Assembly: GCA_023484045.1 (NCBI GenBank)
Contig: JAMDAA010000019.1
Location: forward strand, 1-32,203
Source: Patescibacteria group bacterium
GTDB taxonomy: Bacteria; Patescibacteriota; Microgenomatia; Levybacterales; UBA12049
Direction: 5' to 3'
Length of the DNA: 32,203 nucleotides
Numbering within the stretch: the stretch's first letter is position 1; each line of letters opens with the position of its first letter. The translations under genes and the position numbers were made by a program. Of the stretch, positions 1-10,210 are shown piece after piece. Below the pieces are notes generated by a model. That model was not told where the DNA came from. It saw only the letters and a list, made by a program, of their open reading frames with translations, and did no database searches.

Positions 1-2
1 AC

Positions 3-1205
3 ATCGATATTGAAAAAGCCCACAAGATAGAAAAAGAAATTTATCACGATGTTATGGCCGAAATCAAAACATTCGCAGCACAATGCAAAATAGGCGGCGG
101 AAAAATTCACCTGGGAGCAACATCGACAGATATTACCGATAACGCAGAAATTATTCAAATCCGAGAAGCCATAATTTTAATAAAAAATAAATTAAATGAA
201 CTTTTGCAAAATTTTTCGATACAGATAAAAAAATATCGGGATACTATTTGTATGGGATATACACATTTGCAACCCGCCGAGCCAACGACTTTAGGATACA
301 GATTATCCGTCTACGCCCAGGATTTACTTTGGGATTTAGAGTTTATCGAAATAATCGAAAAATTTGTAAAAGGAAAAGGGATTAAAGGAGCCGTTGGAAC
401 CTCTGCGAGTTATCAAAAACTTCTAAGGGGCAAAAAAATATCCGCTTTTGAATTAGAAAAAGAAATTATGAAAAATCTTAATCTCGATACTATAATTGTT
501 TCCGGTCAAACATATCCCCGTAAGATCGACTGGTTTGTTATTGTTTGTCTTGCAAACATCGCCCAGTCTCTTCACAAATTTAACTTTGATCTTCGCATTA
601 TGCAATCGCCAAACTTCGGTGAATGGTCAGAACCAAGAAGTCAAAAAAGAGTCGGCTCATCCGCAATGCCTTTTAAAAAAAATCCCGATAAAGCCGAGAA
701 AGTCTGCTCTTTATGCCGATATCTTTCGTCTTTGCTAAATGTTGCGTGGAGCAATCCGGCATTAACTCTTTTGGAAAGAACATTGGATGATTCAGCCAAT
801 CGACGTATTTTTTTACCCGAAAGTTTTTTGGCGATTGATGAGTGTTTAACGACAACAAATTCTATCATTAAAGATTTCGTTGTTTTTGAAAACGTTATCG
901 ATTTTAATTTACAAAAATACGGAATTTTTTCTTCGACGGAAAACTTGATGATGGAGCTTGTAAAAAATGGCGCCGATCGTCAGGAAGTACACGAAATTAT
1001 CAGAGAAAATTCGATGATCTCCTGGAACAATATTTCCAAAGGAGAAAAAAACAATTTAATCGATCTTTTAGAAAAAGATAGAAGAGTTTTAAAATATATC
1101 CCAAAAGAAAGTATTAAGAGCTTCTTTAACCCCAAGGATCATATCGGAATTGCCGAAGAAAGAACCCGACAATTTATTAAAAAATTACAAAAAACTAAAA
1201 AATAA
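3..1205 (+). CDS. purB: Adenylosuccinate lyase, 5'-truncated by window edge
   Basis: Frame is open from nt 3 (IDIEKAHKIEKEIYHDVMAEIK...). Signature GSSAMPFKKNPDKAEKV; KIHLGATSTDITDN; GYTHLQPAEPTTLGYR. Confidence 0.93.
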   Translation: MDIEKAHKIEKEIYHDVMAEIKTFAAQCKIGGGKIHLGATSTDITDNAEIIQIREAIILIKNKLNELLQNFSIQIKKYRDTICMGYTHLQPAEPTTLGYRLSVYAQDLLWDLEFIEIIEKFVKGKGIKGAVGTSASYQKLLRGKKISAFELEKEIMKNLNLDTIIVSGQTYPRKIDWFVIVCLANIAQSLHKFNFDLRIMQSPNFGEWSEPRSQKRVGSSAMPFKKNPDKAEKVCSLCRYLSSLLNVAWSNPALTLLERTLDDSANRRIFLPESFLAIDECLTTTNSIIKDFVVFENVIDFNLQKYGIFSSTENLMMELVKNGADRQEVHEIIRENSMISWNNISKGEKNNLIDLLEKDRRVLKYIPKESIKSFFNPKDHIGIAEERTRQFIKKLQKTKK

Positions 1206-1253
1206 TTTATTTACTTATTGACAAACTCTTTTTAATAATCTAAATATAGTTAT

Positions 1254-1772
1254 ATGAGAAAACCGTCTGTCGGAATTATAATGGGGTCTGATTCAGACCT
1301 AACTACTATGTCTGACGCGGCAAAAGTTTTAGAAGAATTTGACGTTGATTACGAACTAACGGTTTCATCTGCTCACAGATCCCCAAAACTAACGATCGAA
1401 AATATAAAAAAATTTTATGGTTCGGGTATTAAAGTTATTATCGCCGGCGCAGGACTTGCCGCCCATTTAGCGGGGACAGTTGCTGCTAATTTTCCTCTTC
1501 CCGTTATCGGAGTTCCTCTAAAATCTGGCGCCCTTTCCGGTATCGACTCTCTTTACTCAACTGTGCAGATGCCTCCCGGAATTCCTGTTGCTACGGTTGG
1601 TATCGACAATGCTCGAAACGCTGGACTTTTGGCGCTTCAAATTCTGGCAACTTCTGATAAAAGACTGGAGAAAAAATTAATAGATTATAAAAAAAATCTT
1701 GCTTTAGGTGTTGAAAAAAAAGCAAAAAAAATAGATACTCTTGGATGGAAAAAATATCTGGAAACAAAATGA
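1254..1772 (+). CDS. purE: N5-carboxyaminoimidazole ribonucleotide mutase (class I-like PurE)
   Basis: GIIMGSDSDL, SSAHRSP, GAGLAAHLAG, VQMPPGIPVATVGID motifs. Confidence 0.95.
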   Translation: MRKPSVGIIMGSDSDLTTMSDAAKVLEEFDVDYELTVSSAHRSPKLTIENIKKFYGSGIKVIIAGAGLAAHLAGTVAANFPLPVIGVPLKSGALSGIDSLYSTVQMPPGIPVATVGIDNARNAGLLALQILATSDKRLEKKLIDYKKNLALGVEKKAKKIDTLGWKKYLETK

Positions 1773-2734
1773 TCGACCAAAAAACTATCATTAAAAACAT
1801 TCCAAATGCCCTATCAACCGTAACTCTGCCCAAATCTTTCGGCAAAAAAAACCAAGGCAAAGTCAGAGACTATTATGTAAAAAAAGGCAAAAGAATAATT
1901 ATTACAACAGACCGTCAATCGGCCTTCGATAAAATCTTGAGTCTGGTGCCTTTTAAAGGACAGGTCCTTACAGGACTCAGCGAATTTTGGTTTAAAAAAA
2001 CAAAAGACATTGTCCCAAACCATTTTATTTCCGCCCCTGATCCAAACGTAATGATCGTTAAAAGCTGCAAGATTATCCCAGTCGAAATGGTAGTCAGAGG
2101 ATACATAAGCGGAGTCACGTCGACATCTATTTGGACCGCTTACAATAATGGAGAAAGAATTATTTACGGTATAAAATTCCCTGAAGGTTTGAAAAAAAAT
2201 CAAAAATTAAAAAAACCGGTTATTACTCCGACAACGAAAGCCGAAACCGGCCACGACGAAAGATTGACAAGGGATGAAATTATAAAAAGAAAAATCGTGC
2301 CCAAAAAACTCTATACAGAAATGGAAAAAGCGGCGCTTGGGTTATTCGCGCGGGGAGAAAAAATTTGCTCAAGAGCCGGAATAATTCTAGTTGACACAAA
2401 ATACGAGTTTGGTCTCTATAATGGAAAACTGATGTTGATAGACGAAATTCATACGCCGGACTCTTCAAGATTTTGGATTAAAAAATCTTATCTTTCCCGT
2501 TTTAAAAACGGCCTGGAACCCGAAAATTTTGATAAAGAATTTATGAGAATCTGGTTTAAAGAACACGGATACACGGGAGAGGGAAAAATTCCAAAAATGC
2601 CAAAAGAATTTATCGCAAAAATAGCTGAAAGATATATCGGAATTTACGAGAAGATAACCGGTAAAAAATTTAAAGCAGAGAATATTAAAAATATTCAAAA
2701 AAGAATCAAAAACAATTTAACTGCCCTCGATTAA
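1769..2734 (+). CDS. purC: Phosphoribosylaminoimidazole-succinocarboxamide synthase; start at 1769 preferred over listed 1745
   Basis: QGKVRDYY, TDRQSAFD, VVRGYISG, ETGHDERLT motifs. ATGA overlap with the purE stop supports 1769. Confidence 0.93.
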   Translation: MIDQKTIIKNIPNALSTVTLPKSFGKKNQGKVRDYYVKKGKRIIITTDRQSAFDKILSLVPFKGQVLTGLSEFWFKKTKDIVPNHFISAPDPNVMIVKSCKIIPVEMVVRGYISGVTSTSIWTAYNNGERIIYGIKFPEGLKKNQKLKKPVITPTTKAETGHDERLTRDEIIKRKIVPKKLYTEMEKAALGLFARGEKICSRAGIILVDTKYEFGLYNGKLMLIDEIHTPDSSRFWIKKSYLSRFKNGLEPENFDKEFMRIWFKEHGYTGEGKIPKMPKEFIAKIAERYIGIYEKITGKKFKAENIKNIQKRIKNNLTALD

Positions 2735-2741
2735 AAGAAAG

Positions 2742-5585
2742 ATGATTCAAACAATTAGAGTTTCTTCTACCGATGAGGGTCAGGACTTATCGGGCAACAA
2801 TCTTTATCGCGAGATAAGCAAATCTTATAAATTAAATAATCTCAAAAAAGTAAGATGCGTAAAGATATACCGCCTAGAAAACATAAGTCAAAATCAAGCA
2901 AAAATACTCGCCGAGAAGTTATTCAGCGAAAATATAAACCAAAAATACTCCCTTAATAAATCTCTTATAAATGGAGCAAGCCACATTTTTGAGATATCTT
3001 ATAAGCCGGGAGTCATGAATCCGGAAGTTTCATCGATATTTAAAGCCGCTCGTGACTTAGGTATTAAACCATTAGCTGTTGATTCAAGTATCGAATATCT
3101 GTTTTATGGAGAAATTAAAAAAGAAAAAGTTGAGAAGATTATTAAAAAACTCAACTTGCTAAATCCAATTGTTGAACATATAGTTAGAATTCCGCCAAAA
3201 ACACTGGTCATAAAAGGCGCTATTGGCAAAACCCAAACAATTCCTATTAGAAAAATGGGCGATGATGAATTACTAAGACTCTCAAAAGACAAGCTTTTCT
3301 TAAATCTTGAGGAAATGAAAATTATTCAAAATTATTTTGTGAGAATAAAGCGGGATCCAACCGATTGTGAACTAGAAACTATAGCCCAGACATGGAGCGA
3401 ACATTGTGCCCATAAAACATTTAAAGCTCGCTTGACTATTGACGGAAAACAAAAACAACCCTTAATGACGCGTCTTAAAAAAGAAGCGCTAAAACATAAA
3501 AAAAATATCGTTTCCGCTTTTATCGATAATTCAGGGGTTATTGATTTTTACGACGGAATGGGAATTTGTGGAAAAGTAGAAACTCATAATAGTCCTTCTG
3601 CGATAGAGCCCTACGGCGGCGCAATGACAGGTAGTGGAGGAGTTTTTAGAGATATTTTGGGAACAGGAAAAGGGGCAAAAACAATTGCGTCAACAGACAT
3701 CTTTTGTTTTGCAAAACCAAATATGGATTTAAAAACACTTCCAGAAGGTTGTCTTCCCCCATCGTATCTTCTTAAGAGGGTCGTTGCGGGAGTAAGAGAT
3801 TATGGAAATCGAATGGGAATTCCGACTAATAACGGCTCCGTTCATTTCCATAATGATTTTCGGGCAAAACCGACAGTCATTGTTGGAGCGTATGGAATTA
3901 TTCCAAAAAAATATGCCCAAAAAGGTGAACCAAAAAAAGGAGATCTTATTATTGCAGTCGGTGGAAAAACCGGAAGAGATGGAATTCACGGTGCAACTTT
4001 TTCCTCGGGCGAAATGACCCATGACACGATCAACGTTAATTCTTCTGCTGTTCAAATCGGGAACGCTATTGAAGAAAAACGGACGTTCGATGCAATATTA
4101 GAAGCAAGAGATGCTAATTTAATAAGAGCTATTCAGGATTGTGGGGCCGGAGGATTTTCTTCAGCGATCGGAGAAATGGGACAAGAAATAGGAGTAAGTG
4201 TAAACCTTGACAAAGCACCGTTGAAATATCAGGGACTTTCCCCCTGGGAAATATGGATATCAGAATCTCAGGAAAGAATGGTGACTTCAGTCTCCAAGAA
4301 TAAACTTAATAAATTTTTAAAAATCTGCAAAAAATACAATGTGGAAGCAACTGTGCTCGGAAAATTCGATGGCAGTAAAAAATTAAAAGTATTTTATGGA
4401 AAAGAACTCATCTGTAATCTGGATTTGAAATTTCTGCATAACGGCCTTCCCCAAAGGGAAATGACTGCCTCACAAAAGCTTCAAAACAAAAAAATATCAA
4501 AAAATCCGGATTTACCAAAAACGAAAAAAGAATGGATAAGTATTTTAAAAAAAGTTTTATCCCACGAAAATATTTGCTCTAAAGAACCCGTTGTCAGGAT
4601 GTATGATCATTCTGTTCAGGGAACAAATTCTATGCAGCCATTTGCCGGAGAAAATTTCGACGGACCAAATGATGCCGCTGTTATAAAACCCATTCTTAAA
4701 AAACAATACGGAATGATTGTTTCCCATGGATTAAATCCCATTTTGAATAATATCGACCCGTATCGCGGGAGTATTTGGGCGGGGGTAGAAGCATTTTCAA
4801 ACTATGTTGCAGTTGGAGGAAATTATAAAAATTCCGCCATAATAAATAATTATATCTGGCCCTTCCCGGACAACGAATCTTTATGGTCTTTGGACAAATC
4901 TGTCGATGCGGTCATTGATCTTATGAAAGCTTTAGGCCTGCCTGTTGTTTCCGGCAAAGATAGTCTTTCGTCAACATACAGGGGGAAAGATGGAAAAATT
5001 ATAAAAATTCCGCCGGTTTTATGCATTTCCGTTTTTGGGAAAATCGAGAATGTCAAAGATACTGCTTCTTCTGATTTTAAAAAAGACGGATCTGTTATTT
5101 GTCTTATTGGAGAAATTGACTTTAAAAATATGGGCGGATCAATTTATTTCGATTTGAACAACATTAAAGGAGACACAGTTCCAGAGGTAAATTTAAAAAA
5201 ACTCCCTAAGATTTTTAACGCGATCTATAAGGGCATCCAAGGAAATAAAATTTTATCCGTTCACGATATAAGCGAAGGAGGACTAATCACCGCAATTTTT
5301 GAGATGTGTGCCGGCGGAAACTTTGGAGCAGAAATCGACATTGATATTTTCGGAAAACACAGATTAGACTATGCTCTTTTTAGCGAAAGCGCCGGCTGTT
5401 TTGTGATCGAAGTTGAAAACCAAAATATTGCCAAACAAATTTTTAAAGGCGTTGCTTTTGTGATTTTAGGGAAAACAAAAAAAGAAAAAACAATCCTTGT
5501 GAAAAAAAGAAATAATAATCTTTTTGAAGAAAATATTGATGAATTAAAAAAATCATGGCAGGATCCGATGAAAAAAATATTTTAA
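2742..5585 (+). CDS. purL: Phosphoribosylformylglycinamidine synthase, N-terminal PurS-like region fused to the PurL synthetase domain
   Basis: TWSEHCAHKTF, GVETHNSPSAIEPYGGAMTGSGGVFRD-type motif, KDSLSS, HDISEGGL. The N-terminal ~160 aa contain PurS-like sequence (KPGVMNPEVSSIFKAARDLGI). No glutaminase domain; PurQ is separate. Confidence 0.92.
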   Translation: MIQTIRVSSTDEGQDLSGNNLYREISKSYKLNNLKKVRCVKIYRLENISQNQAKILAEKLFSENINQKYSLNKSLINGASHIFEISYKPGVMNPEVSSIFKAARDLGIKPLAVDSSIEYLFYGEIKKEKVEKIIKKLNLLNPIVEHIVRIPPKTLVIKGAIGKTQTIPIRKMGDDELLRLSKDKLFLNLEEMKIIQNYFVRIKRDPTDCELETIAQTWSEHCAHKTFKARLTIDGKQKQPLMTRLKKEALKHKKNIVSAFIDNSGVIDFYDGMGICGKVETHNSPSAIEPYGGAMTGSGGVFRDILGTGKGAKTIASTDIFCFAKPNMDLKTLPEGCLPPSYLLKRVVAGVRDYGNRMGIPTNNGSVHFHNDFRAKPTVIVGAYGIIPKKYAQKGEPKKGDLIIAVGGKTGRDGIHGATFSSGEMTHDTINVNSSAVQIGNAIEEKRTFDAILEARDANLIRAIQDCGAGGFSSAIGEMGQEIGVSVNLDKAPLKYQGLSPWEIWISESQERMVTSVSKNKLNKFLKICKKYNVEATVLGKFDGSKKLKVFYGKELICNLDLKFLHNGLPQREMTASQKLQNKKISKNPDLPKTKKEWISILKKVLSHENICSKEPVVRMYDHSVQGTNSMQPFAGENFDGPNDAAVIKPILKKQYGMIVSHGLNPILNNIDPYRGSIWAGVEAFSNYVAVGGNYKNSAIINNYIWPFPDNESLWSLDKSVDAVIDLMKALGLPVVSGKDSLSSTYRGKDGKIIKIPPVLCISVFGKIENVKDTASSDFKKDGSVICLIGEIDFKNMGGSIYFDLNNIKGDTVPEVNLKKLPKIFNAIYKGIQGNKILSVHDISEGGLITAIFEMCAGGNFGAEIDIDIFGKHRLDYALFSESAGCFVIEVENQNIAKQIFKGVAFVILGKTKKEKTILVKKRNNNLFEENIDELKKSWQDPMKKIF

Positions 5586-5589
5586 AAAT

Positions 5590-6396
5590 ATGAAAATAAA
5601 ACCAAAAGTATTAGTTTTAAAGACAGACGGTACAAACTGCGACCAGGAGACTGCATTCGCTTTCGAACTAGCAGGTGGAAATACAAGAATTGTCCACGTA
5701 AATGAGCTCAGATCAAAACAAGAAAAGTTTAATAATTTTCAGATATTGGCAATTCCCGGAGGTTTTTCCTACGGCGACGACGTAATCTCTGGAAAAATTT
5801 TAGCGACTGAATTGACTTCTTATTTTGCGGAAGAACTTAAAAAATTTACGGGGAAAAAAGACACTTTAACGATCGGTATATGTAATGGTTTTCAGGTTCT
5901 TATTAGGACCGGACTTTTACCTTTTGGAAAATTAGGAAAAATGGAAGCAACCCTTACGAATAATGATTCCGGACATTTTGAATGCAGGTGGGTAAACCTT
6001 AAGGTAGAAAAAAATTCTCGCTGTATTTTCCTTAATGGAGTTTACCCTGAGGAACGAAGGGTTTCTTATCAAGTGGCCCATGGTGAAGGAAAATTCTACG
6101 CCGGAAATAATGTTTTAAATAAAATCGAAAACGAAAATCTTGTTGTTTTCCGCTATGTAGACAAAGAAGGAAAACAAACTCAAAGATATCCCTTAAATCC
6201 TAACGGAGCAATTAATGCGATCGCAGGAATTTGTGATTCAAGCGGACGGATTTTGGGACTCATGCCCCACCCGGAAAGATTTGTTTTTAGAGAGCAGTAT
6301 CCAAACTGGAGAAGATTAAATCTTGCCGAAAGGCGGAAAAAACCTCAAGGCCTCCCCATTTTTGAAAATATGATTAATTTTGTAAAACAAACATAA
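5590..6396 (+). CDS. purQ: Phosphoribosylformylglycinamidine synthase, glutaminase subunit
   Basis: GTNCDQETAFAF, PGGFSYGDDV, GICNGFQVL (nucleophile Cys), GLMPHPER. Confidence 0.94.
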   Translation: MKIKPKVLVLKTDGTNCDQETAFAFELAGGNTRIVHVNELRSKQEKFNNFQILAIPGGFSYGDDVISGKILATELTSYFAEELKKFTGKKDTLTIGICNGFQVLIRTGLLPFGKLGKMEATLTNNDSGHFECRWVNLKVEKNSRCIFLNGVYPEERRVSYQVAHGEGKFYAGNNVLNKIENENLVVFRYVDKEGKQTQRYPLNPNGAINAIAGICDSSGRILGLMPHPERFVFREQYPNWRRLNLAERRKKPQGLPIFENMINFVKQT

Positions 6397-6401
6397 AAAT
6401 T

Positions 6402-7466
6402 ATGAATAATGTAACAACGCGCGAACAAAAAAATGCAGGTCCTCGTTATTTATTGGCGAGTGATTTTGACGGAACATTATTTAATACTTTTTGGCCAAGT
6501 CCGAATAATATGGACGTTCGAAAAGCTTATGAATTAGCAACTAATGCTATTTTTGGCTGGTATGGCTCCCATATATATGATCTTTTTAGTGAGACAAATG
6601 ACACGCCTTCTGAAGTCGTAGCAAAGATTTTTAGAATATTTTCTCCTAAAAATTATCTATACGAATGGCAAAAAGAAGATAATATTAGAGTGACTGGAGA
6701 AATTATTGAATCGGCCCATAATTTCTATCTAGCTAATTGGCAAGAGCTACAACCTTATCTTAGCGAAGCCGAAAGAGATGGGAAAACATGGACTCATGAA
6801 TCGATGACAAATATTATGACTCGGATGCTAGTAGCTCAAAAATTAAAATATTTAGTTAGCGAAATCGGTAATAAAAACGGAGATGCTTGGCCGCAGCCAT
6901 GCGAGGGTGTTTTGTATTTTTTTGAAAGATTTAAAGCCTTGAAAAAAGAAGGAATGCCAATAGATTTTGCTGTTATTTCATCTGGTCATGATTTGTTTAT
7001 CAAAAAAACTTTTGATCTTTGGGGACTCCCGCACCCGGATGTGATGGTGACTGAAGATGATATAAGGATAAGAATATATCCCAAAGAAATCGAAAGAAGA
7101 TTTAAGCCTGGAATGCTTCCTCTTGCTTTAACGCATTATAAATGGCTGAGACAACAAGGTTTAGCACCAGAGAATGATAATTTTATAACTAATGCTCAGG
7201 AAACAAGACAAAGAATGATATATATAGGAGATGATATAGGTAAGGATTTAACAATGGGTTTTCACGGCAAAATAGATCACACTTATTTGTATCCCAATAC
7301 ACCATGGGAGGCTGTTATTGATACTTTAGAACAAAGAAAAGATTTACTCGACGGTAGACCGCTATCAGACATCTTTGGGACGAGAGAACACGGTAAAGAA
7401 ACAGATGTTTTATTGCCAGATAATCTTGAGGCGAGATATCGTCCTGCATGGGCCAAAGAGAGATGA
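6402..7466 (+). CDS. HAD-superfamily hydrolase-like protein
   Basis: N-terminal LLASDFDGTLFNT (DxDGT), AVISSGHD, late MIYIGDDIGKDLT. Confidence 0.75.
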   Translation: MNNVTTREQKNAGPRYLLASDFDGTLFNTFWPSPNNMDVRKAYELATNAIFGWYGSHIYDLFSETNDTPSEVVAKIFRIFSPKNYLYEWQKEDNIRVTGEIIESAHNFYLANWQELQPYLSEAERDGKTWTHESMTNIMTRMLVAQKLKYLVSEIGNKNGDAWPQPCEGVLYFFERFKALKKEGMPIDFAVISSGHDLFIKKTFDLWGLPHPDVMVTEDDIRIRIYPKEIERRFKPGMLPLALTHYKWLRQQGLAPENDNFITNAQETRQRMIYIGDDIGKDLTMGFHGKIDHTYLYPNTPWEAVIDTLEQRKDLLDGRPLSDIFGTREHGKETDVLLPDNLEARYRPAWAKER

Positions 7467-7987
7467 GAAAAAACTGGTACGTTATAACAGGCGCTCCGTG
7501 TTCCGGGAAGACAACGCTTCTTGAGAAACTCGAAAAAAGAGGTTATAAAGTCTATTACGAATGGGCCAGGATTTATATTGACCAAGAAATGAAAAAAGGG
7601 AAAACATTATCAGAAATTAGAAAAAACGAAATCAGTTTTCAAAGAAAGATATTAAATTTAAAAATTGATTTTGAGAAAAAATTACCCAAAAAACAGCAAG
7701 TTTTTATGGAACGGGGAATTCCGGATAGCACTGCATATATGAAACTTTGCGGAGTAAAAAAAGATAAATTATTAGAAAGTAGCCTTAAAAATTGTTATTA
7801 TAAAAAGATTTTTTTGATGGAGCTTCTTAAATATGAAACCGATTATTCAAGAACCGAAAGTCAAGAAGAAGCAATTCTTTTAGAAGAGCTTTTAGAAAAA
7901 AGCTACGTTGAACTCGGTCTAAAAGTAATCAGGGTACCAAAGATGTCCATTGAAAAAAGGATGAATTTTATTTTAGAAAGATTATGA
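7463..7987 (+). CDS. P-loop NTPase (AAA_28-like); start 7463 preferred over listed 7448
   Basis: VITGAPCSGKTTLLEKLEKRG Walker A; FMERGIPDSTAYMKLCG. ATGA overlap with the HAD stop. Confidence 0.75.
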   Translation: MRKNWYVITGAPCSGKTTLLEKLEKRGYKVYYEWARIYIDQEMKKGKTLSEIRKNEISFQRKILNLKIDFEKKLPKKQQVFMERGIPDSTAYMKLCGVKKDKLLESSLKNCYYKKIFLMELLKYETDYSRTESQEEAILLEELLEKSYVELGLKVIRVPKMSIEKRMNFILERL

Positions 7988-9093
7988 GAAAACCAAGATC
8001 TATAACCTATTCTCAAGTCGGAGACAATTACGACACGAAAGATCCAATTAAAAAACTCGCACAAACCGCTGCGAAAAAGACATCTTTAAATTTAAATACT
8101 CACGGATTTGAGGAGATATCGGATACCCGGGGGGAATCAGCATTTGTCTGGAAACAGGGAAAAACATTAATGGCATCTGTTATCGAAGGACTCGGTACTA
8201 AAAATTTAGTCGCCGACGGGATGAGGAAAACTACGGGCAAAACTTATTATGACATTATCGGACACGATACGGTAGCCACTATTATTAACGACCTTATAAC
8301 CGTGGGAGCCAAACCACTTGTTTTACATGCCTATTGGGCTATACAGGATAATAGCTGGCTGGAGGATACAGACCGGATGAGAGATTTAATTAAAGGGTGG
8401 AAAACGGCCTGTGATATTAGCGGTGCCACATGGGGAGGAGGAGAAACACCGACAATGAAAGATATTATAGTCCCCGGAACATGCGAATTGGGCGGATCGG
8501 CTGTTGGAATAATTTCTAATAAAAATAATTTAATTACCGATAAAAAATTAAGACAGGGAGACAGAATTTTGTTACTAAAAAGTAACGGGATAAATGCAAA
8601 CGGATTATCCCTCGCACGGGCGATCGCTAAAAAACTGCCAAAAGGTTACGCGACAAAATTAAAAAACGGAAAAATGTACGGAGAAGAATTACTTAAAAAA
8701 AGCAATATCTACGCAAAACTTGTTCAGGATTTAATCGATAACGGAATTGAGATTCACTACATTTCCAATATAACAGGCCATGGATTAAGAAAAGTTATGA
8801 GGGCTAGACAAAACTTTACATACATCATAGAGAATATCTTTGAGCCCCAAGAGTTATTTTTATTTATACAAAAACACGCAAACTTATCCGATTACGAAAT
8901 GTATCAAACATTTAATATGGGCATGGACTACGCTATTTTTCTTTCCGAAAAGGATGTTAAAAAAGCACAGAAAATTGTCGAAAAAAATAATTTCAAAGGC
9001 ATTGTCGCCGGATATGTCGAAAAAGGCGAAAAGAAGGTTGTTATAAAGCCCAAAAACTTAATCTACAAAGGAAACACTCTTAATCTCAGATAA
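7984..9093 (+). CDS. purM: Phosphoribosylformylglycinamidine cyclo-ligase (AIR synthase)
   Basis: SVIEGLGTKN, HDTVATIINDLITVGAKPL, TWGGGETPTM, ITGHGLRKVMR; located in the purine cluster. Confidence 0.88.
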   Translation: MRKPRSITYSQVGDNYDTKDPIKKLAQTAAKKTSLNLNTHGFEEISDTRGESAFVWKQGKTLMASVIEGLGTKNLVADGMRKTTGKTYYDIIGHDTVATIINDLITVGAKPLVLHAYWAIQDNSWLEDTDRMRDLIKGWKTACDISGATWGGGETPTMKDIIVPGTCELGGSAVGIISNKNNLITDKKLRQGDRILLLKSNGINANGLSLARAIAKKLPKGYATKLKNGKMYGEELLKKSNIYAKLVQDLIDNGIEIHYISNITGHGLRKVMRARQNFTYIIENIFEPQELFLFIQKHANLSDYEMYQTFNMGMDYAIFLSEKDVKKAQKIVEKNNFKGIVAGYVEKGEKKVVIKPKNLIYKGNTLNLR

Positions 9094-9121
9094 AATATCT
9101 TAACTACCTATTTATAAAAAA

Positions 9122-9150
9122 TTGACAATCTGTAGGCCCTAATATATACT
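9122..9150 (+). promoter_or_regulatory. Sigma70-type promoter TTGACA-N17-TATACT, 6 nt before the methyltransferase ATG
   Basis: Direct reading of -35 at 9122-9127 and -10 at 9145-9150. Confidence 0.8.
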
Positions 9151-9156
9151 TCCGCG

Positions 9157-9864
9157 ATGACAATTGAATTAAAGGGATATCCGATGTCTAGACATTTTGA
9201 CTTTAATTACGAAACTGCAGTTGGAGCTCTTCAGATCGATAGGCAAGAACAATTAGAAGGCAGGAAGATACTGGACGTGTGTTGCGGAGCTGCGCGTTCA
9301 GTCTCCGAGGAGATTCCGGGCCTTGATATATATGGATTCGATATACTTCCCGCATATTCGGAAGATGATTTTCAAAGAATGGAAAAAAAACATGGGCCGT
9401 TTATGACTAGCCTTGTGAGAGGAGACCAAGAAGCACTTTTGAGGGCTAACAAAAAACATCCCAATAGAATTATCTGCGGAGACGGTACAGCCGGTTTACC
9501 TTTTTTATCTAGTTCTTTCGACGTTGCCGTGAGTTGTTTTGGACTACCTTATTATGCGCAAAATCGAGAAGGAGCAATAACATCGATTCTCGAAATGATT
9601 AGAGTAGCAAAGGAAACAGTTATTTTTAATATCCCAGAATTAAACAAAGTCGGACAAACAGAATGCGGCTTTAATAAAAAGGACTACTTCACTTTTAAGA
9701 TAATTGCATTACTCGAAAAACTCCGTGTATTTAATATTGAGTACAACGTTAAACGCGAACCACATGAAAAGGCAGTAGGCATACATTTGGATGTACGAGG
9801 AAAGACAAAAGAATATGAACTAGTAACCCGATTGCCTAGCGACTCAAATCCATTATACACATAG
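9157..9864 (+). CDS. SAM-dependent methyltransferase-like protein
   Basis: ILDVCCGAARSVSEEIPGLDIYGFD motif I; ICGDGTAGLPFLSSSFDVAVSCFGLPYY. Confidence 0.75.
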   Translation: MTIELKGYPMSRHFDFNYETAVGALQIDRQEQLEGRKILDVCCGAARSVSEEIPGLDIYGFDILPAYSEDDFQRMEKKHGPFMTSLVRGDQEALLRANKKHPNRIICGDGTAGLPFLSSSFDVAVSCFGLPYYAQNREGAITSILEMIRVAKETVIFNIPELNKVGQTECGFNKKDYFTFKIIALLEKLRVFNIEYNVKREPHEKAVGIHLDVRGKTKEYELVTRLPSDSNPLYT

Positions 9865-10069
9865 CGATCTAAATCGCAGCTTCCACTTTGCTTAGTTCGA
9901 TTATCTTACTTACTATTCAATAGTCAAATCTCTTCTTAACAACCATGAATTAGCTAAGATTGTAATATATCGCTTTGATAAATATAAGCCAGAATTTTAA
10001 AATTGATATATTATTAATAGTATGCTCGCTAAGGTGAATTCTTAGGCAGTTTCGGAATAGAACTTAATC

Positions 10070-10078
10070 TGGTATAAT
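10070..10078 (+). promoter_or_regulatory. Extended -10 promoter TGGTATAAT
   Basis: TGnTATAAT with the -10 at 10073-10078, 6 nt upstream of ATG 10085. Confidence 0.65.
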
Positions 10079-10084
10079 ATTTCT

Positions 10085-10210
10085 ATGACTAAAAAAATGG
10101 TTAAAAATTATGAGAAGAATAATCCCAAAAAAGCAATATTGATAAAAAGGGCTGTCAAACAAGGTTTTAAACAATATGGCGAAACCTTCAAAAGACTTGC
10201 CGAAGCCTAA
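10085..10210 (+). CDS. 41-aa basic protein, candidate antitoxin partner of the Doc-type gene (not in ORF track)
   Basis: MTKKMVKNYEKNNPKKAILIKRAVKQGFKQYGETFKRLAEA*. Overlaps the downstream Doc ORF by 35 nt and has its own -10. Confidence 0.6.
   Translation: MTKKMVKNYEKNNPKKAILIKRAVKQGFKQYGETFKRLAEA

Noticed and set aside
1769-7987. UGA recoding to glycine as in some CPR lineages
   Set aside because: TGA serves as a real stop in several ATGA overlaps and gene ends, and glycine motifs use GGN codons.
9865-10069. ~200-nt gap considered as a tRNA or ncRNA gene
   Set aside because: No cloverleaf, TTCGANTC arm or strong hairpin recognised by eye.
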